Shown: positions 22,302-30,182 of the stretch, one piece after another
How positions within the stretch are numbered: the first letter of the stretch is position 1
Layout: every line of letters begins with the position of its first letter
NCBI GenBank assembly: GCA_005791875.1
Contig: SXTU01000201.1
Coordinates: 1 to 35,245 of the forward strand
Origin: Verrucomicrobiales bacterium
GTDB taxonomy: Bacteria > Verrucomicrobiota > Verrucomicrobiia > Limisphaerales > SXTU01
DNA length: 35,245 bases
Direction: 5' to 3'
Notes under the pieces: model-generated
The model's database searches: none
The model's input: only the letters and a program-made list of their open reading frames with translations
What the model was told of the DNA's origin: nothing
Program-made: the position numbers and the translations under genes

Positions 22302-23354
22302 CTACCGGCGCACGTCCACGAGGGTCTTCACCACCCGGTTCCCCGCCGTCATGCGGGCGAACAGCGCGGGCAGCTCGCTGAGGGCGCATTCCCCATCCAC
22401 GAAGTCAGCGGCGCGGATGACACCTGACTCAATGAAGTCCAGTGCGCGGCGGATGGTGCGCGGCGTGTGGTGGAAGCTGGCCCGCAGCGTGAGGTTCGAA
22501 TAGTGGATCAGCCCCGTGTCCAGCGAGACGCTCGTGCCCGCCGGACAGCCGCCGAAGAAGTTCACCGAGCCGCCCTTGCGCACGAGCTTCACCGCCGCCT
22601 CCCACGCCTCCGGATTGCCGACCGCCTCGATGACAACGTCAAACTGAGGCGTGGTAGGACCGCCCTGCCGGGCGGCCTTCACGATGTCCCCTTCAGTCCC
22701 GACGTCAATCACCGCGCTGGATCCGAGCCGAATCGCCGCCGCCAACCGCGCCTCACCGCGCCCGGCCACCGTGACTTCACAGCCCAGATTCTTCGCCAAC
22801 GCCACAAACATCAGCCCAATCGGCCCCGCGCCGATGACCAGCACTCGCTGTCCTGCCGCAAGCTCTGACTCCTCGACGCCCTGCACCACGCACGCGAGTG
22901 GCTCGGTGAGCGCAGCGTCACGAAAAGCGGTGCCGGGCTTGAGCCGCAACAGGTTCTTCTCCACCAGCCGCGCCGGGACAACGATGGACTCGGCGTAAGC
23001 GCCGTTGAGGAAGAGCAAGTCGTCGCAGAGGCTTTGTTGGTCACGTTCGCAGGAATCGCAGACATCGCACGGCGCTGAGTTCGCGACAACGACGCGGTCA
23101 CCGACGCGCCAGCCCTCATTCCGCGTTCCGCCTTCCGCGCTCCGCGTTTCGACGATCTCGCCCGCCAGCTCGTGCCCGAACACTGCGGGAGGCACGATCA
23201 TCTTCGCGTGGTAGCCGCGCTTGAAGACCTTGAGGTCCGTGCCGCACGTCAGCGCCGCGCCGATGCGGATGCGCACCTCGCCGGGCGCGAGCGGGCGCTC
23301 GGTGACCTCTTCGAGGCGGACATCTTGTTTTCCGTGGAGGACTGCGGCTTGCAT
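22302..23354 (-). CDS. Zinc-dependent alcohol/sorbitol dehydrogenase family protein
   Basis: A 350-residue medium-chain dehydrogenase. Catalytic zinc ligands: Cys37 (ALTCGTDLKVF) and the His61-Glu62 pair (FGHELAGEIVE). Structural zinc cysteines: Cys96, 99, 102, 110. The nucleotide fold has VLVIGAGPIGLMFVALAKNLG. It is closest in pattern to threonine or sorbitol dehydrogenase-like enzymes; the substrate is not readable. The ATG at 23354 (MQAAVLHGKQDVRLEEV) is the family start; five more codons upstream are open. Two repeat-derived peptides lie in frame: a GCATTCC heptamer array (23116-23150, RSAEGGTRNEG) in the loop before GDRVVV, and a small palindrome (22657-22677, AARQGGPTT) in the nucleotide domain. 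Confidence 0.92.
   Translation of the reverse strand: MQAAVLHGKQDVRLEEVTERPLAPGEVRIRIGAALTCGTDLKVFKRGYHAKMIVPPAVFGHELAGEIVETRSAEGGTRNEGWRVGDRVVVANSAPCDVCDSCERDQQSLCDDLLFLNGAYAESIVVPARLVEKNLLRLKPGTAFRDAALTEPLACVVQGVEESELAAGQRVLVIGAGPIGLMFVALAKNLGCEVTVAGRGEARLAAAIRLGSSAVIDVGTEGDIVKAARQGGPTTPQFDVVIEAVGNPEAWEAAVKLVRKGGSVNFFGGCPAGTSVSLDTGLIHYSNLTLRASFHHTPRTIRRALDFIESGVIRAADFVDGECALSELPALFARMTAGNRVVKTLVDVRR
22657..22677. repeat. Small palindrome inside the alcohol dehydrogenase gene
   Basis: CCGCCC-TGCC-GGGCGG is a perfect six-base stem flanked by GGA and CC, preceded by GTGGTA. It encodes AARQGGPTT between two conserved parts of the nucleotide domain. Confidence 0.45.
23116..23150. repeat. Five-unit GCATTCC-type heptamer array inside the alcohol dehydrogenase gene
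   Basis: Units TCATTCC, GCGTTCC, GCCTTCC, GCGCTCC and GCGTTTC, five in 35 bases, more diverged than in sua5 and rsmH. It is read on the minus strand as RSAEGGTRNEG. Confidence 0.85.
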
Positions 23355-23366
23355 AAAGACAAACAT

Positions 23367-23461
23367 CACTAACTGGCACTAACCGACACTGATAAGAAAC
23401 AAAACTCCGCCTTTGCACCGCTTCCCATTAGTGCCGGTAAGTGCGGGTCAGTGGTTTCAAG
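23367..23461. repeat. Nonamer hairpin between divergent alcohol dehydrogenase and dedA genes
   Basis: Left arm 23367-23393 (units like CACTAACTG, GCACTAACC, GACACTGAT) and right arm about 23426-23454 (TTAGTGCCG, GTAAGTGCG, GGTCAGTGG) are inverted copies with about 21 of 27 matches. It fills the shared upstream region of two divergent genes, unlike most other copies, which sit at gene ends. Confidence 0.75.
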
Positions 23462-23528
23462 TCTGCCCCGCGAGTCTGCAACAACGCGCTTGCCTCGCAA
23501 TGCCATTTTCCCGCAGCGTCGCCCGCTC

Positions 23529-24173
23529 ATGGACACCATCAAGCAAGTCCTCGATCTGTTCCTGCATCTTCAGGAGCACTTGCACCACCTCACGCGCGAT
23601 CACGGCGCGTGGGTGTATGCGATTCTCTTCGCGATCATCTTCGCGGAGACGGGGCTGGTCGTGACGCCGTTCTTGCCGGGCGATTCGCTGCTTTTCGCAG
23701 TCGGGGCGATCGCAGCCAACGCGGACAGCGGCCTGAACGTGTGGGTGGCCGGGCTGGTCATCTTCATCGCGGCGGTCATCGGCGACACGGTCAACTACTC
23801 CGTCGGCAAGTTCGCCGGCGCGGCGCTTTCGAAGCGCTACCCCCGGCTGATACGACCCGAGTATCTGGCCAAGACGCACGAGTTCTTCGAGCGCTACGGC
23901 GGCAAGACCATCATCCTCGCGCGCTTCGTGCCCATCGTGCGGACGTTCGCCCCGTTCGTGGCGGGCAGCGGCGCGATGGACTACCGGCGCTTCATGATGT
24001 TCAACGTCGTCGGCGCGGTCGCTTGGGTGGTGACCCTTGTGCCGGCGGGCTGGTTCTTCGGCAACCTGCCGTGGGTCAAGAAGAACTTCGAGCTGGTCGT
24101 GCTGGGAATCATTTTCGTCTCCGTGCTCCCGATGCTCGTGGAGATCCTGCGCGAGTGGCGGAAGAGGAAGTAG
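23529..24173 (+). CDS. DedA-family membrane protein
   Basis: A 214-residue inner-membrane protein of the DedA/VTT family, linked in other bacteria to lipid carrier recycling (undecaprenyl phosphate or phospholipid scrambling) and to proton-dependent stress resistance. Motifs: FAETGLVVTPFLPGDSLLFAVG (about 39-60), IGDTVNYSVGKFAG, and the paired-arginine-like segment FFERYGGKTIILARFVPIVRTFAPFVAG with the conserved G and R residues, then GAVAWVVTLVPAGWFFG. It ends in a basic tail (EWRKRK). ATG at 23529 gives the normal family length; upstream open frame is repeat sequence. It stands alone and converges with the hydrolase gene. Confidence 0.95.
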   Translation: MDTIKQVLDLFLHLQEHLHHLTRDHGAWVYAILFAIIFAETGLVVTPFLPGDSLLFAVGAIAANADSGLNVWVAGLVIFIAAVIGDTVNYSVGKFAGAALSKRYPRLIRPEYLAKTHEFFERYGGKTIILARFVPIVRTFAPFVAGSGAMDYRRFMMFNVVGAVAWVVTLVPAGWFFGNLPWVKKNFELVVLGIIFVSVLPMLVEILREWRKRK

Positions 24174-24178
24174 GCGGC

Positions 24179-24239
24179 GGCGTGTGGCGTGTTCTAGCAC
24201 GGGCGCAACCAGCCACACTCACGCATCACGCATCACGCC
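24179..24239. repeat. Heptamer inverted repeat between dedA and the hydrolase gene
   Basis: Left part GGCGTGTGGCGTGTT (24179-24193) and right part with three units TCACGCA, TCACGCA, TCACGCC (about 24219-24239) are imperfect inverted copies. It lies between two converging genes, where it may end transcription from both sides. Confidence 0.65.
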
Positions 24240-24242
24240 CCT

Positions 24243-25358
24243 TCACTTCCCATCCCGCACGTGTTTGTCCATCCAGCCGAGCATCTTCTCCCACATCTCC
24301 GGCAGATACACGTGGCCGAGTCCGGGATAGACGACGTTCTCGAAGCCCGCCTCCGCGCGATACAACCCGTAGGCCGGGCGAATCTTCGCCTCCAGCTTGC
24401 GAATGCCTTCGATGGGCGAGCCGTAGTCCTTGTCGCCGGTCATAAAGAGCATCGGGCGCGGCGCGGCGAGCGCGATGATGGCCTCGGAGTCAAAGTGGTT
24501 CAGCATCCCGGGCACGAAGTAGTAGATGCCGTGGTATTTCAAACCCTCGATGCGGATGAGGTCCGTGTAGCGCGTCATGCACGCGACCGGCACACCGGCG
24601 CGCAGCCGCTCGTCCAGCGCCATGAGCCACCACGCGCGCGTCGCGCCCATGCTGATGCCGGTGACGCCGATGCGCGACGCGTCCACTTCCTTGCGCGATG
24701 CGAGGTAATCCAAGGCCATCAAGTCGTCGCGCAGAATCATCCCCCAGAGCGAGCGCCCGACCCAGAGGTTGAACTTCGACGCCGTCATCTCCCCTGCCCC
24801 GCCCTTCTCGGCGAGCCCGCCCGGCCCCTGGCCATTCCGCTCGCCGAAGCAATAAGCGTCCACGCCCAGCACCACGTAGCCACGCTTTGCGAGTGCCGGT
24901 CCGGGTGGCGTGGGCACGGCATTCGTGCGCATCAGCTCGTCCTTGCCGATGTCGTATTGGCCGCCGTGCCAGTGGCAGTAGAGGATGGCGGGCGACTTGG
25001 CGGAAACGCCCTTGGGCAGGAACACATAGCCCGGCACAGTCGCGCCCGCGCCGTTGTCGAACGTGAACTTCTCGAAGACATAATCGCCCCGGTCCTCGCG
25101 AGAGACGGTCGTGACCTTGGGCACCTTGGGTCGCGGCGGCAGCTTGCCGAGCAACTGCCACAACGTCGCTCGCACCTCGGTTCGGCGCTTCTCCCACGCG
25201 GCCTTCGTCTTCGGCACGGAAAACTCCGGCGCGACCGGCGCGGCGGCGAGCCACGCCTCGGCGTTGGACACGTTGGTCTGGGCCATGAGCGGAGTGGCGG
25301 CGAGGAACAGCACGAACCCGGCGGCCAGTGCGATGGAGAGTGAGGCAGAGCGGGGCAT
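24243..25358 (-). CDS. Exported alpha/beta hydrolase (acetyl xylan esterase-like family)
   Basis: A 371-residue exported hydrolase with signal peptide (residues 1-26, ending LMAQ). Catalytic triad candidates: nucleophile Ser236 in GVTGISMGATRAW, acid Asp309 or Asp311 in MTGDKDYGSP, and His349 in YPGLGHVYLPEM. The oxyanion side is ILYCHWHGGQYDIGKDE. Such large esterases with an N-terminal helical cap are frequent in PVC bacteria and cut ester groups from polysaccharides or other substrates; the exact target is unknown. It starts at ATG 25358; a heptamer repeat lies just upstream. Confidence 0.9.
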   Translation of the reverse strand: MPRSASLSIALAAGFVLFLAATPLMAQTNVSNAEAWLAAAPVAPEFSVPKTKAAWEKRRTEVRATLWQLLGKLPPRPKVPKVTTVSREDRGDYVFEKFTFDNGAGATVPGYVFLPKGVSAKSPAILYCHWHGGQYDIGKDELMRTNAVPTPPGPALAKRGYVVLGVDAYCFGERNGQGPGGLAEKGGAGEMTASKFNLWVGRSLWGMILRDDLMALDYLASRKEVDASRIGVTGISMGATRAWWLMALDERLRAGVPVACMTRYTDLIRIEGLKYHGIYYFVPGMLNHFDSEAIIALAAPRPMLFMTGDKDYGSPIEGIRKLEAKIRPAYGLYRAEAGFENVVYPGLGHVYLPEMWEKMLGWMDKHVRDGK

Positions 25359-25371
25359 GGGGAAAGGGAGG

Positions 25372-25449
25372 AGTGATTAGTAGTTAGTGTTTAGTGGGTG
25401 GGATGATTGCCAGCGCTGATGCGGTGCGCACGACTAATTACCAATCACT
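25372..25449. repeat. Heptamer hairpin upstream of the hydrolase and sulfite oxidase-like genes
   Basis: Left arm about 25372-25396 (AGTGATTAGTAGTTAGT and TTTAGTG) and right arm about 25429-25449 (CACGACTAATTACCAATCACT without its last base here) are inverted copies with a few differences and unequal length. The unit is a relative of ACTAATC/GATTAGT, as in the luxE-like gene. Confidence 0.7.
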
Positions 25450-25515
25450 TCGTCCCCAGCACGCGCTCCAAGCTTGCCGCCCGTTGCCGGCGCGTTGAAC
25501 ATCCGCGCAACGCAC

Positions 25516-26754
25516 ATGCACCGCACCGCCGCCTCCCGCCGCAACTTCCTGCGCGGCTCCACGCTTGCCTCCCTCGCCGCCGCGCTCGGCGGACCGATTC
25601 CCTTCGCGCGCAACCTCGCGCCCGGCCTCTTCCCCGACGCGCTGGCGCAGACCGTCGCCGACTTGTTGCCCGACAAGCGCGGCCTGCGCATCCTCAGCGA
25701 CCGCCCCATTGTCGCCGAGACGCCCGTCACGCTGCTCGATGACGACATCACCCCGACCGAGCGCCACTTCGTCCGCAACAACGGCCATGTGCCCGAGCGT
25801 GCGGGGAAGCGCGACCTCGCCGGCTGGTCGCTGACAATTGACGGCGAAGTGGAGAAGCCGCTGAAGCTCACACTGGCCGAGCTTCAAAGCCAGTTTCCGA
25901 AAGTCACCCGTGCGCTCGTCATCGAGTGCGCCGGCAATGGCCGCGCCGCCTTCAACCCGCCCGCCTCCGGCAACCAGTGGACCCTCGGCGGTGTCGGCTG
26001 CGCGCTCCACACCGGCGTGCGTCTCGCCGACGTGCTGCGCCGCGCGGGCGTGAAGAAGTCGGCCGTTCACATCGGCTATCAGAGCGAGGACGCACATCTG
26101 AGCCGCGCGCCCGGCAAGCACGCCATCTCGCGCGGCTTTCCCGTCGCCAAGGCGCTCGACGAGCACACGCTGCTCGCGTGGGAGATGAACGGCCAGCCCT
26201 TGCCCACGCTGCATGGCTGGCCCCTGCGCCTCGTCTGCCCCGGCTGGCCCGCCTCGACTTCCGGCAAGTGGCTCACGCGCCTCTGGGTCCGCGACCGCGA
26301 GCACGACGGCGAGAAGATGACCGGCCATTCGTATAGGATGCCGAAGTTCCCCGTCGCGCCCGGCACGAAGGTCGAGGCAGCGGACATGGCAATCCTTGAG
26401 CAACTGCCGGTGAAGTCCCTCATCACGCTGCCGGCCTCGGGCGCGGAAGTCCCCGTCGCGCAGCCCACCCTCCTGCGCGGCCAAGCGTGGAGCGGTTGGG
26501 GCGACGTGAAGGCGATGCACCTCAGCTACGACTTCGGTGCGACGTGGCTCCCCGCGAAACTCAGCGCCCCGCGCAACCGCTACGCGTGGCAACGTTGGTC
26601 GGTCGAGGTGAAGCTGCCGACGAAGGGCTACTACGAAATCTGGGCGCGTGCCACCGACGAGAAAGGTTTCCAACAGCCGATGCTCGTGCCCGGCTGGAAC
26701 CCCGAAGGCTACTGCAACAACGCCATGCACCGAATCGCGCTCAAGGCAGTATGA
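25516..26754 (+). CDS. Tat-exported sulfite oxidase-like molybdopterin enzyme
   Basis: A 412-residue protein of the sulfite oxidase family (molybdenum cofactor enzymes that oxidise sulfite or reduce related compounds). A Tat signal, SRRNFLRGS (residues 7-15), implies export folded with its cofactor. The Mo-coordinating cysteine is Cys138 in [33 protein letters not shown] and [19 protein letters not shown] followed by [16 protein letters not shown] are family signatures, and the C-terminal dimerisation Ig-like domain is present ([20 protein letters not shown]...). No heme domain is attached. The ATG at 25516 precedes the Tat motif; its stop overlaps the next start (ATGA). Confidence 0.93.
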   Translation: MHRTAASRRNFLRGSTLASLAAALGGPIPFARNLAPGLFPDALAQTVADLLPDKRGLRILSDRPIVAETPVTLLDDDITPTERHFVRNNGHVPERAGKRDLAGWSLTIDGEVEKPLKLTLAELQSQFPKVTRALVIECAGNGRAAFNPPASGNQWTLGGVGCALHTGVRLADVLRRAGVKKSAVHIGYQSEDAHLSRAPGKHAISRGFPVAKALDEHTLLAWEMNGQPLPTLHGWPLRLVCPGWPASTSGKWLTRLWVRDREHDGEKMTGHSYRMPKFPVAPGTKVEAADMAILEQLPVKSLITLPASGAEVPVAQPTLLRGQAWSGWGDVKAMHLSYDFGATWLPAKLSAPRNRYAWQRWSVEVKLPTKGYYEIWARATDEKGFQQPMLVPGWNPEGYCNNAMHRIALKAV

Positions 26755-27686
26755 ACCACTCGCGTAGCAGACGACGTGAGGAGGCTCGCGCTTCGGAGTG
26801 CGGTGACGAGCCACCACAGACCACAAGTGCGTCACGCCGCACCTTCTTCAAAACGTCCCTCGCCACCGCTTCTCTCGTCGCCCTCGCCGCGCAGAAAGTT
26901 TCCGCCGCCGAGCCGAAAGCGGTCGCCCTCGTTGACACCAACGTCTCCCTCGGTCGCTGGTTCTTCCGCCGCTGCCCGCTGGACGAGACGCCCGCGCTCG
27001 TCGCCAAGCTCCGCGAGCACGGCGTCACGCAGGCGTGGGCCGGCACCTTCGATGGCCTGCTGCACAAGGACCTCGGCTCGGCGAACACCCGCCTCGCCGC
27101 CGAGTGCCGCGCCCACGGCGGCTTGCTCGTGCCTTTCGGCTCGGTCAATCCCAAGCTGCCGGACTGGGAGGAGGAACTGCGCCGCTGCGCCGAGGTCCAC
27201 CGGATGCCGGGCATCCGCCTGCACCCGAACTACCACGGCTACAAACTCGATGACCCCGCGTTCGTCCGCCTCCTCACGGTCGCTGCGGAGAAGAAGATCA
27301 TCGTCCAGCTCGCCGTCGTAATGGAAGACGAGCGCACGCTCCATCCTCTGGTGCAAGTCCCGCCCGTGGACGCCGCGTCGCTCGCGAGCCTGATGAAGAA
27401 CCTGCCCTCGCTCCGCCTGCAACTGCTCAACGCCTTCCGCACTCTGCGCGGCGAACCCCTCCTGCGCCTCGCTGCCGCCGGTGCGCATTTCGAGGTCGCG
27501 ATGCTCGAAGGCGTGGGCGGCGTGGCGAATCTGCTGAAGCAACTCCCCTCCGAGCGTCTCCTCTTCGGCTCGCACGCGCCACTCTTCTACTTCGAGAGCG
27601 CCGTGCTGAAGCTCAAGGAGTCCATGCTCACGCCCGAGCAGGACCGCGCGATTCGCAGTGGAAACGCGCTGCGGCTCAGTGCCTGA
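26751..27686 (+). CDS. Tat-exported amidohydrolase-like TIM-barrel protein
   Basis: A 311-residue protein related to Amidohydrolase_2. Tat signal SRRTFFK (28-34) is followed by a hydrophobic stretch and ends near VSAAEP. The barrel part starts [12 protein letters not shown], where the usual metal-binding HxH is replaced by [36 protein letters not shown] and [11 protein letters not shown] follow. With the first metal ligands missing it may bind a substrate without acting as a metal hydrolase. The start overlaps the sulfite oxidase-like stop by four bases and so is taken as real; the first 27 residues ([16 protein letters not shown] and on) look repeat-derived. Probably translated together with the gene before it. 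Confidence 0.85.
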   Translation: MNHSRSRRREEARASECGDEPPQTTSASRRTFFKTSLATASLVALAAQKVSAAEPKAVALVDTNVSLGRWFFRRCPLDETPALVAKLREHGVTQAWAGTFDGLLHKDLGSANTRLAAECRAHGGLLVPFGSVNPKLPDWEEELRRCAEVHRMPGIRLHPNYHGYKLDDPAFVRLLTVAAEKKIIVQLAVVMEDERTLHPLVQVPPVDAASLASLMKNLPSLRLQLLNAFRTLRGEPLLRLAAAGAHFEVAMLEGVGGVANLLKQLPSERLLFGSHAPLFYFESAVLKLKESMLTPEQDRAIRSGNALRLSA

Positions 27687-27762
27687 GCAATCCCCGTCTG
27701 GCGCGAAACAATTTCCGGCGAGGTCTGCCACCGCTCGGCTCCTCAATCTTGCAGGTCTTGCA

Positions 27763-28908
27763 ATGAAGCTGCCGTGCCGACTCTGCCCCTCGCTGGCGGG
27801 AACCATCTTGCTGGTTCTCACCTCGCTCGCGCCCGCCCTTCGCGCGGCGCAGGTCGCAGCCGTCCCGATTGTCGAGCTTCGCGCCGCCGTCGCCAAAGCC
27901 CTGCTGCTCATCGAACGCAGCTCCGCCTTTGCCTTGCAGGAGCGCGCGTGCTTCACCTGCCACCACGGCGCCCACGCGTCGCTGGTCATCAACGATGCCT
28001 GGGTCGCGGCTTCCCCATCAACACGGGCAATTCCGAGGACAGTTGGCTCGCGCTTACCTAGGCCTCATTGAGGACCGCCCGCGTTTCAAGGAAGGCTGGT
28101 CCATCGCCGGCACGACCGACGGGCCGGGCACCGCGTTGTGGTTGCTTGAAGTCGTCGGCTGGAAGCCCGACGCCACGACGGCAGCGGCGGCGGAGTCCTT
28201 CCTCGACCAGAACAAGAACCTCGACCACTGGTCACCCGCCATGCGTCGCCCGCCCACGGTCGGCAGCGAATTCACCACCACCTATCTCGTGCTGCGCGGC
28301 CTGCGGAATCACAGCCCACCCTCACTGGCCGCGCGCACCGGCACACGCACCGCAGCCGCCGGCAATGGCTCTTGGCCGCGCTCGCGCGTAACACCGAGGA
28401 CAGCGTGCATCGCCTCCGCGCGCTGCACTTGCTAGACGTGGACGAGGCAGCGTTCAAGAAGGAGGCCGCTGAACTGCTCGCCGTCCAAGCGGCAGACGGC
28501 GGCTGGCCCCAGAAGCTCGACACCGCCAGCGACGCCTACGCGACCGGCACCGTGCTCGCCGCGCTCCACGACACCGGCGCGCTCACGGTGAAGGACGCCA
28601 AGTTCCAGCGCGGCCTGCGCTATCTGCTCACTGTCCGAGGCACCGACGGCACATGGCACGTCCGCAAGCGCACACACGACGTGCAGCCGTTCTTCGAGAG
28701 CAACTTCCCCCACGGCGTGGACCAGTTTATCTCCATTTCCGCCACGAGCTGGGCCGCCTACTCGCTTCTCCGCGCCGTGCCGAAAGTGGAGAGAAAGCCT
28801 TACCTCGTCGCGCACCCGCAAGCCGTCGCCCGCGTGCTCGCCAGCGCAAGGCCCGACTCGGAACGGCACCCCACCGAGCCGCCCGCAAAGCCCGACGAAT
28901 CCAAGTAG
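27763..28908 (+). pseudogene. Broken exported cytochrome-like / prenyltransferase-repeat gene
   Basis: One gene read in several frames. Frame one (from ATG 27763) gives a signal peptide (LAGTILLVLTSLAPALRAA) and a heme motif ACFTCHHGAHASLVINDAW, then fails near 28005. A short stretch in another frame gives RGFPINTGN, and a third resumes QLARAYLGLIEDRPRFKEGW to TYLVLRGL. A last change near 28360 returns to the first frame: QWLLAALARNTEDSVHRL, LAVQAADGGWPQKLDTASDA, ending at 28908. The repeats resemble alpha/alpha-toroid squalene/prenyltransferase units. The protein parts join well, so either the gene has recently decayed through about three one- or two-base changes, or the assembly has errors here. 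No slippery site argues for programmed shifting. Confidence 0.75.
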
Positions 28909-28910
28909 CC

Positions 28911-29016
28911 TCACGCAAAGACCGCAAAGGCCGCAAAGCGGAATGGAGCAGCCTCTATCCCGTGCCAGCTCTGGTTGACCTTTGCGTCCTTGGCGTCCTT
29001 TGCGTGAGGAAGGGAG
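28911..29016. repeat. Large nonamer hairpin between the broken gene and rsmH
   Basis: Left arm from about 28911 (CCTCACGCAAAG then CCGCAAAGGC and CCGCAAAG) and right arm to about 29012 (CTTTGCGTC, CTTGGCGTC, CTTTGCGTG, AGG) are inverted copies made of nine-base units. It sits between converging gene ends. Same unit type as 13391-13430. Confidence 0.8.
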
Positions 29017-29030
29017 TCAGCCTCACCAGA

Positions 29031-30116
29031 CTATGGCCCAGCCCGCCGCGCCCAGCGCAACTTCGCCGAGGACGAGCGCGGGTTGTCCCGACGCTCTTCA
29101 ACCGTGGGCCGGATGACTTCCTCGGCGATGGCTGCGTAAACCCCATCACGCAGCCCAGCGGCGAAGGCGTGCTTCACGCGCCGGTCTTCACCCGAGTGGA
29201 ACGTGAGCACCGCCACGCGTCCGCCGGGGTTCAGGCACGCGGGCAGATGCCGCAGGAGCGTGTCCAGCGCGGAGAACTCGTCGTTCACTGCGATGCGCAA
29301 CGCTTGGAACACGCGCCGCACCGTGAGGTCCGCCTCGCCCTTGTGCATCGTCGGCAGCGCGGCACGGATGGCGGCGACGAGTTCGCGCGTCGTGGCGAAA
29401 GTGTGTCCAGCCAGCGCGACGGCAAGTTCAGTCGCGCGCGGCTCGTCAGCATTTGCGCGAAGCAGATTTGCCAGAGCGTCCGGTGAAGTCTTCGCGAGCA
29501 GCGCAGCCGCAGGCTGGCCGCGCTGCGGGTTCATCCGCATGTCCAACGGCCCGTCGCCTTTCGTGGAGAAACCGCGAGCCGGGTCGTCGAGCTGCATCGA
29601 AGAGATGCCGAGGTCCGCGAGGATGCAGTCCGCGCCCTTCATTCCGCGTTCCGCATTCCGCATTCCGCATTCCCCGAGCGCCTGCGGCAGTCCGGCGAAG
29701 TTGCTGCGAATCGCAGTGAACCCCTCCGGGCTGAAGCCCGCCTCACGCAAGCGCGCCTCGGTCTTCGGCAACTCCAGCGGGTCCGCATCCAAGCCGAGCA
29801 GGTGGCCGCCGGGCTGGAGTCGGGCGAGCAACTCGCACGCGTGGCCGCCGTAGCCGAGCGTGCAATCCGCCACCATCTCACCGGGCTTGGGCGCTAGCAC
29901 CTCGAGAATCTCCGCGACCATGATGGGCCGGTGCGTGCCCGCCGGAGTCTTCCCCGACGCGATCACCTTCGCGACCGTCTCGGCGTAGCGCTGCGGGTCG
30001 CGCTCCTTGTATTTCTCCTCGAATGCGCGCGGGTTCTTGCCCGAGTAGCGCGGGCGGCGGCGGTGCGGAGTCGCGGGCGTCGAGCTGTCGGAGGATGGCA
30101 AAGATGAGTCGGTCAC
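29031..30116 (-). CDS. rsmH: 16S rRNA (cytosine1402-N4)-methyltransferase
   Basis: RsmH (MraW) methylates N4 of C1402 in the decoding centre of 16S rRNA using S-adenosylmethionine. Motifs: THRPIMVAEILEVL, SAM loop DCTLGYGGHACELL, GLDADPLEL, ILADLGISSMQLDDPARGFS, the family GPLDMRMNP, ALRIAVNDEFSAL and VLTFHSGEDRRVKHAF. A basic N-terminal extension (RRRPRYSGKNPRAFEEKYKE) precedes the domain. GTG at 30116 is preferred; TTG at 30155 gives 13 more residues. A GCATTCC heptamer array (29639-29673) is read in frame as GECGMRNAERGMKGAD just before the ILADLG strand. No mraZ, ftsL or ftsI follows, so it is outside the usual dcw cluster; the gene before it is an unrelated exported protein. Confidence 0.95.
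   Translation of the reverse strand: MTDSSLPSSDSSTPATPHRRRPRYSGKNPRAFEEKYKERDPQRYAETVAKVIASGKTPAGTHRPIMVAEILEVLAPKPGEMVADCTLGYGGHACELLARLQPGGHLLGLDADPLELPKTEARLREAGFSPEGFTAIRSNFAGLPQALGECGMRNAERGMKGADCILADLGISSMQLDDPARGFSTKGDGPLDMRMNPQRGQPAAALLAKTSPDALANLLRANADEPRATELAVALAGHTFATTRELVAAIRAALPTMHKGEADLTVRRVFQALRIAVNDEFSALDTLLRHLPACLNPGGRVAVLTFHSGEDRRVKHAFAAGLRDGVYAAIAEEVIRPTVEERRDNPRSSSAKLRWARRAGP
29639..29673. repeat. Five-unit GCATTCC heptamer array inside rsmH
   Basis: Units TCATTCC, GCGTTCC and three perfect GCATTCC, five in 35 bases. Same array length and orientation relative to coding as in sua5 and the alcohol dehydrogenase gene. It is placed in a surface segment between the substrate-side helix and the next core strand. 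Confidence 0.9.
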
Positions 30117-30182
30117 AGTGCCGGTGAGTGTGTTGGCAGTGCGGCCCTTGCGCAACGACCGCGCGGCGAACCCCGGCTCCCC

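Noticed and set aside
27990-28050. Programmed frameshifting
   Set aside because: No slippery heptamer or following structure was seen, and several shifts in differing directions would be needed.
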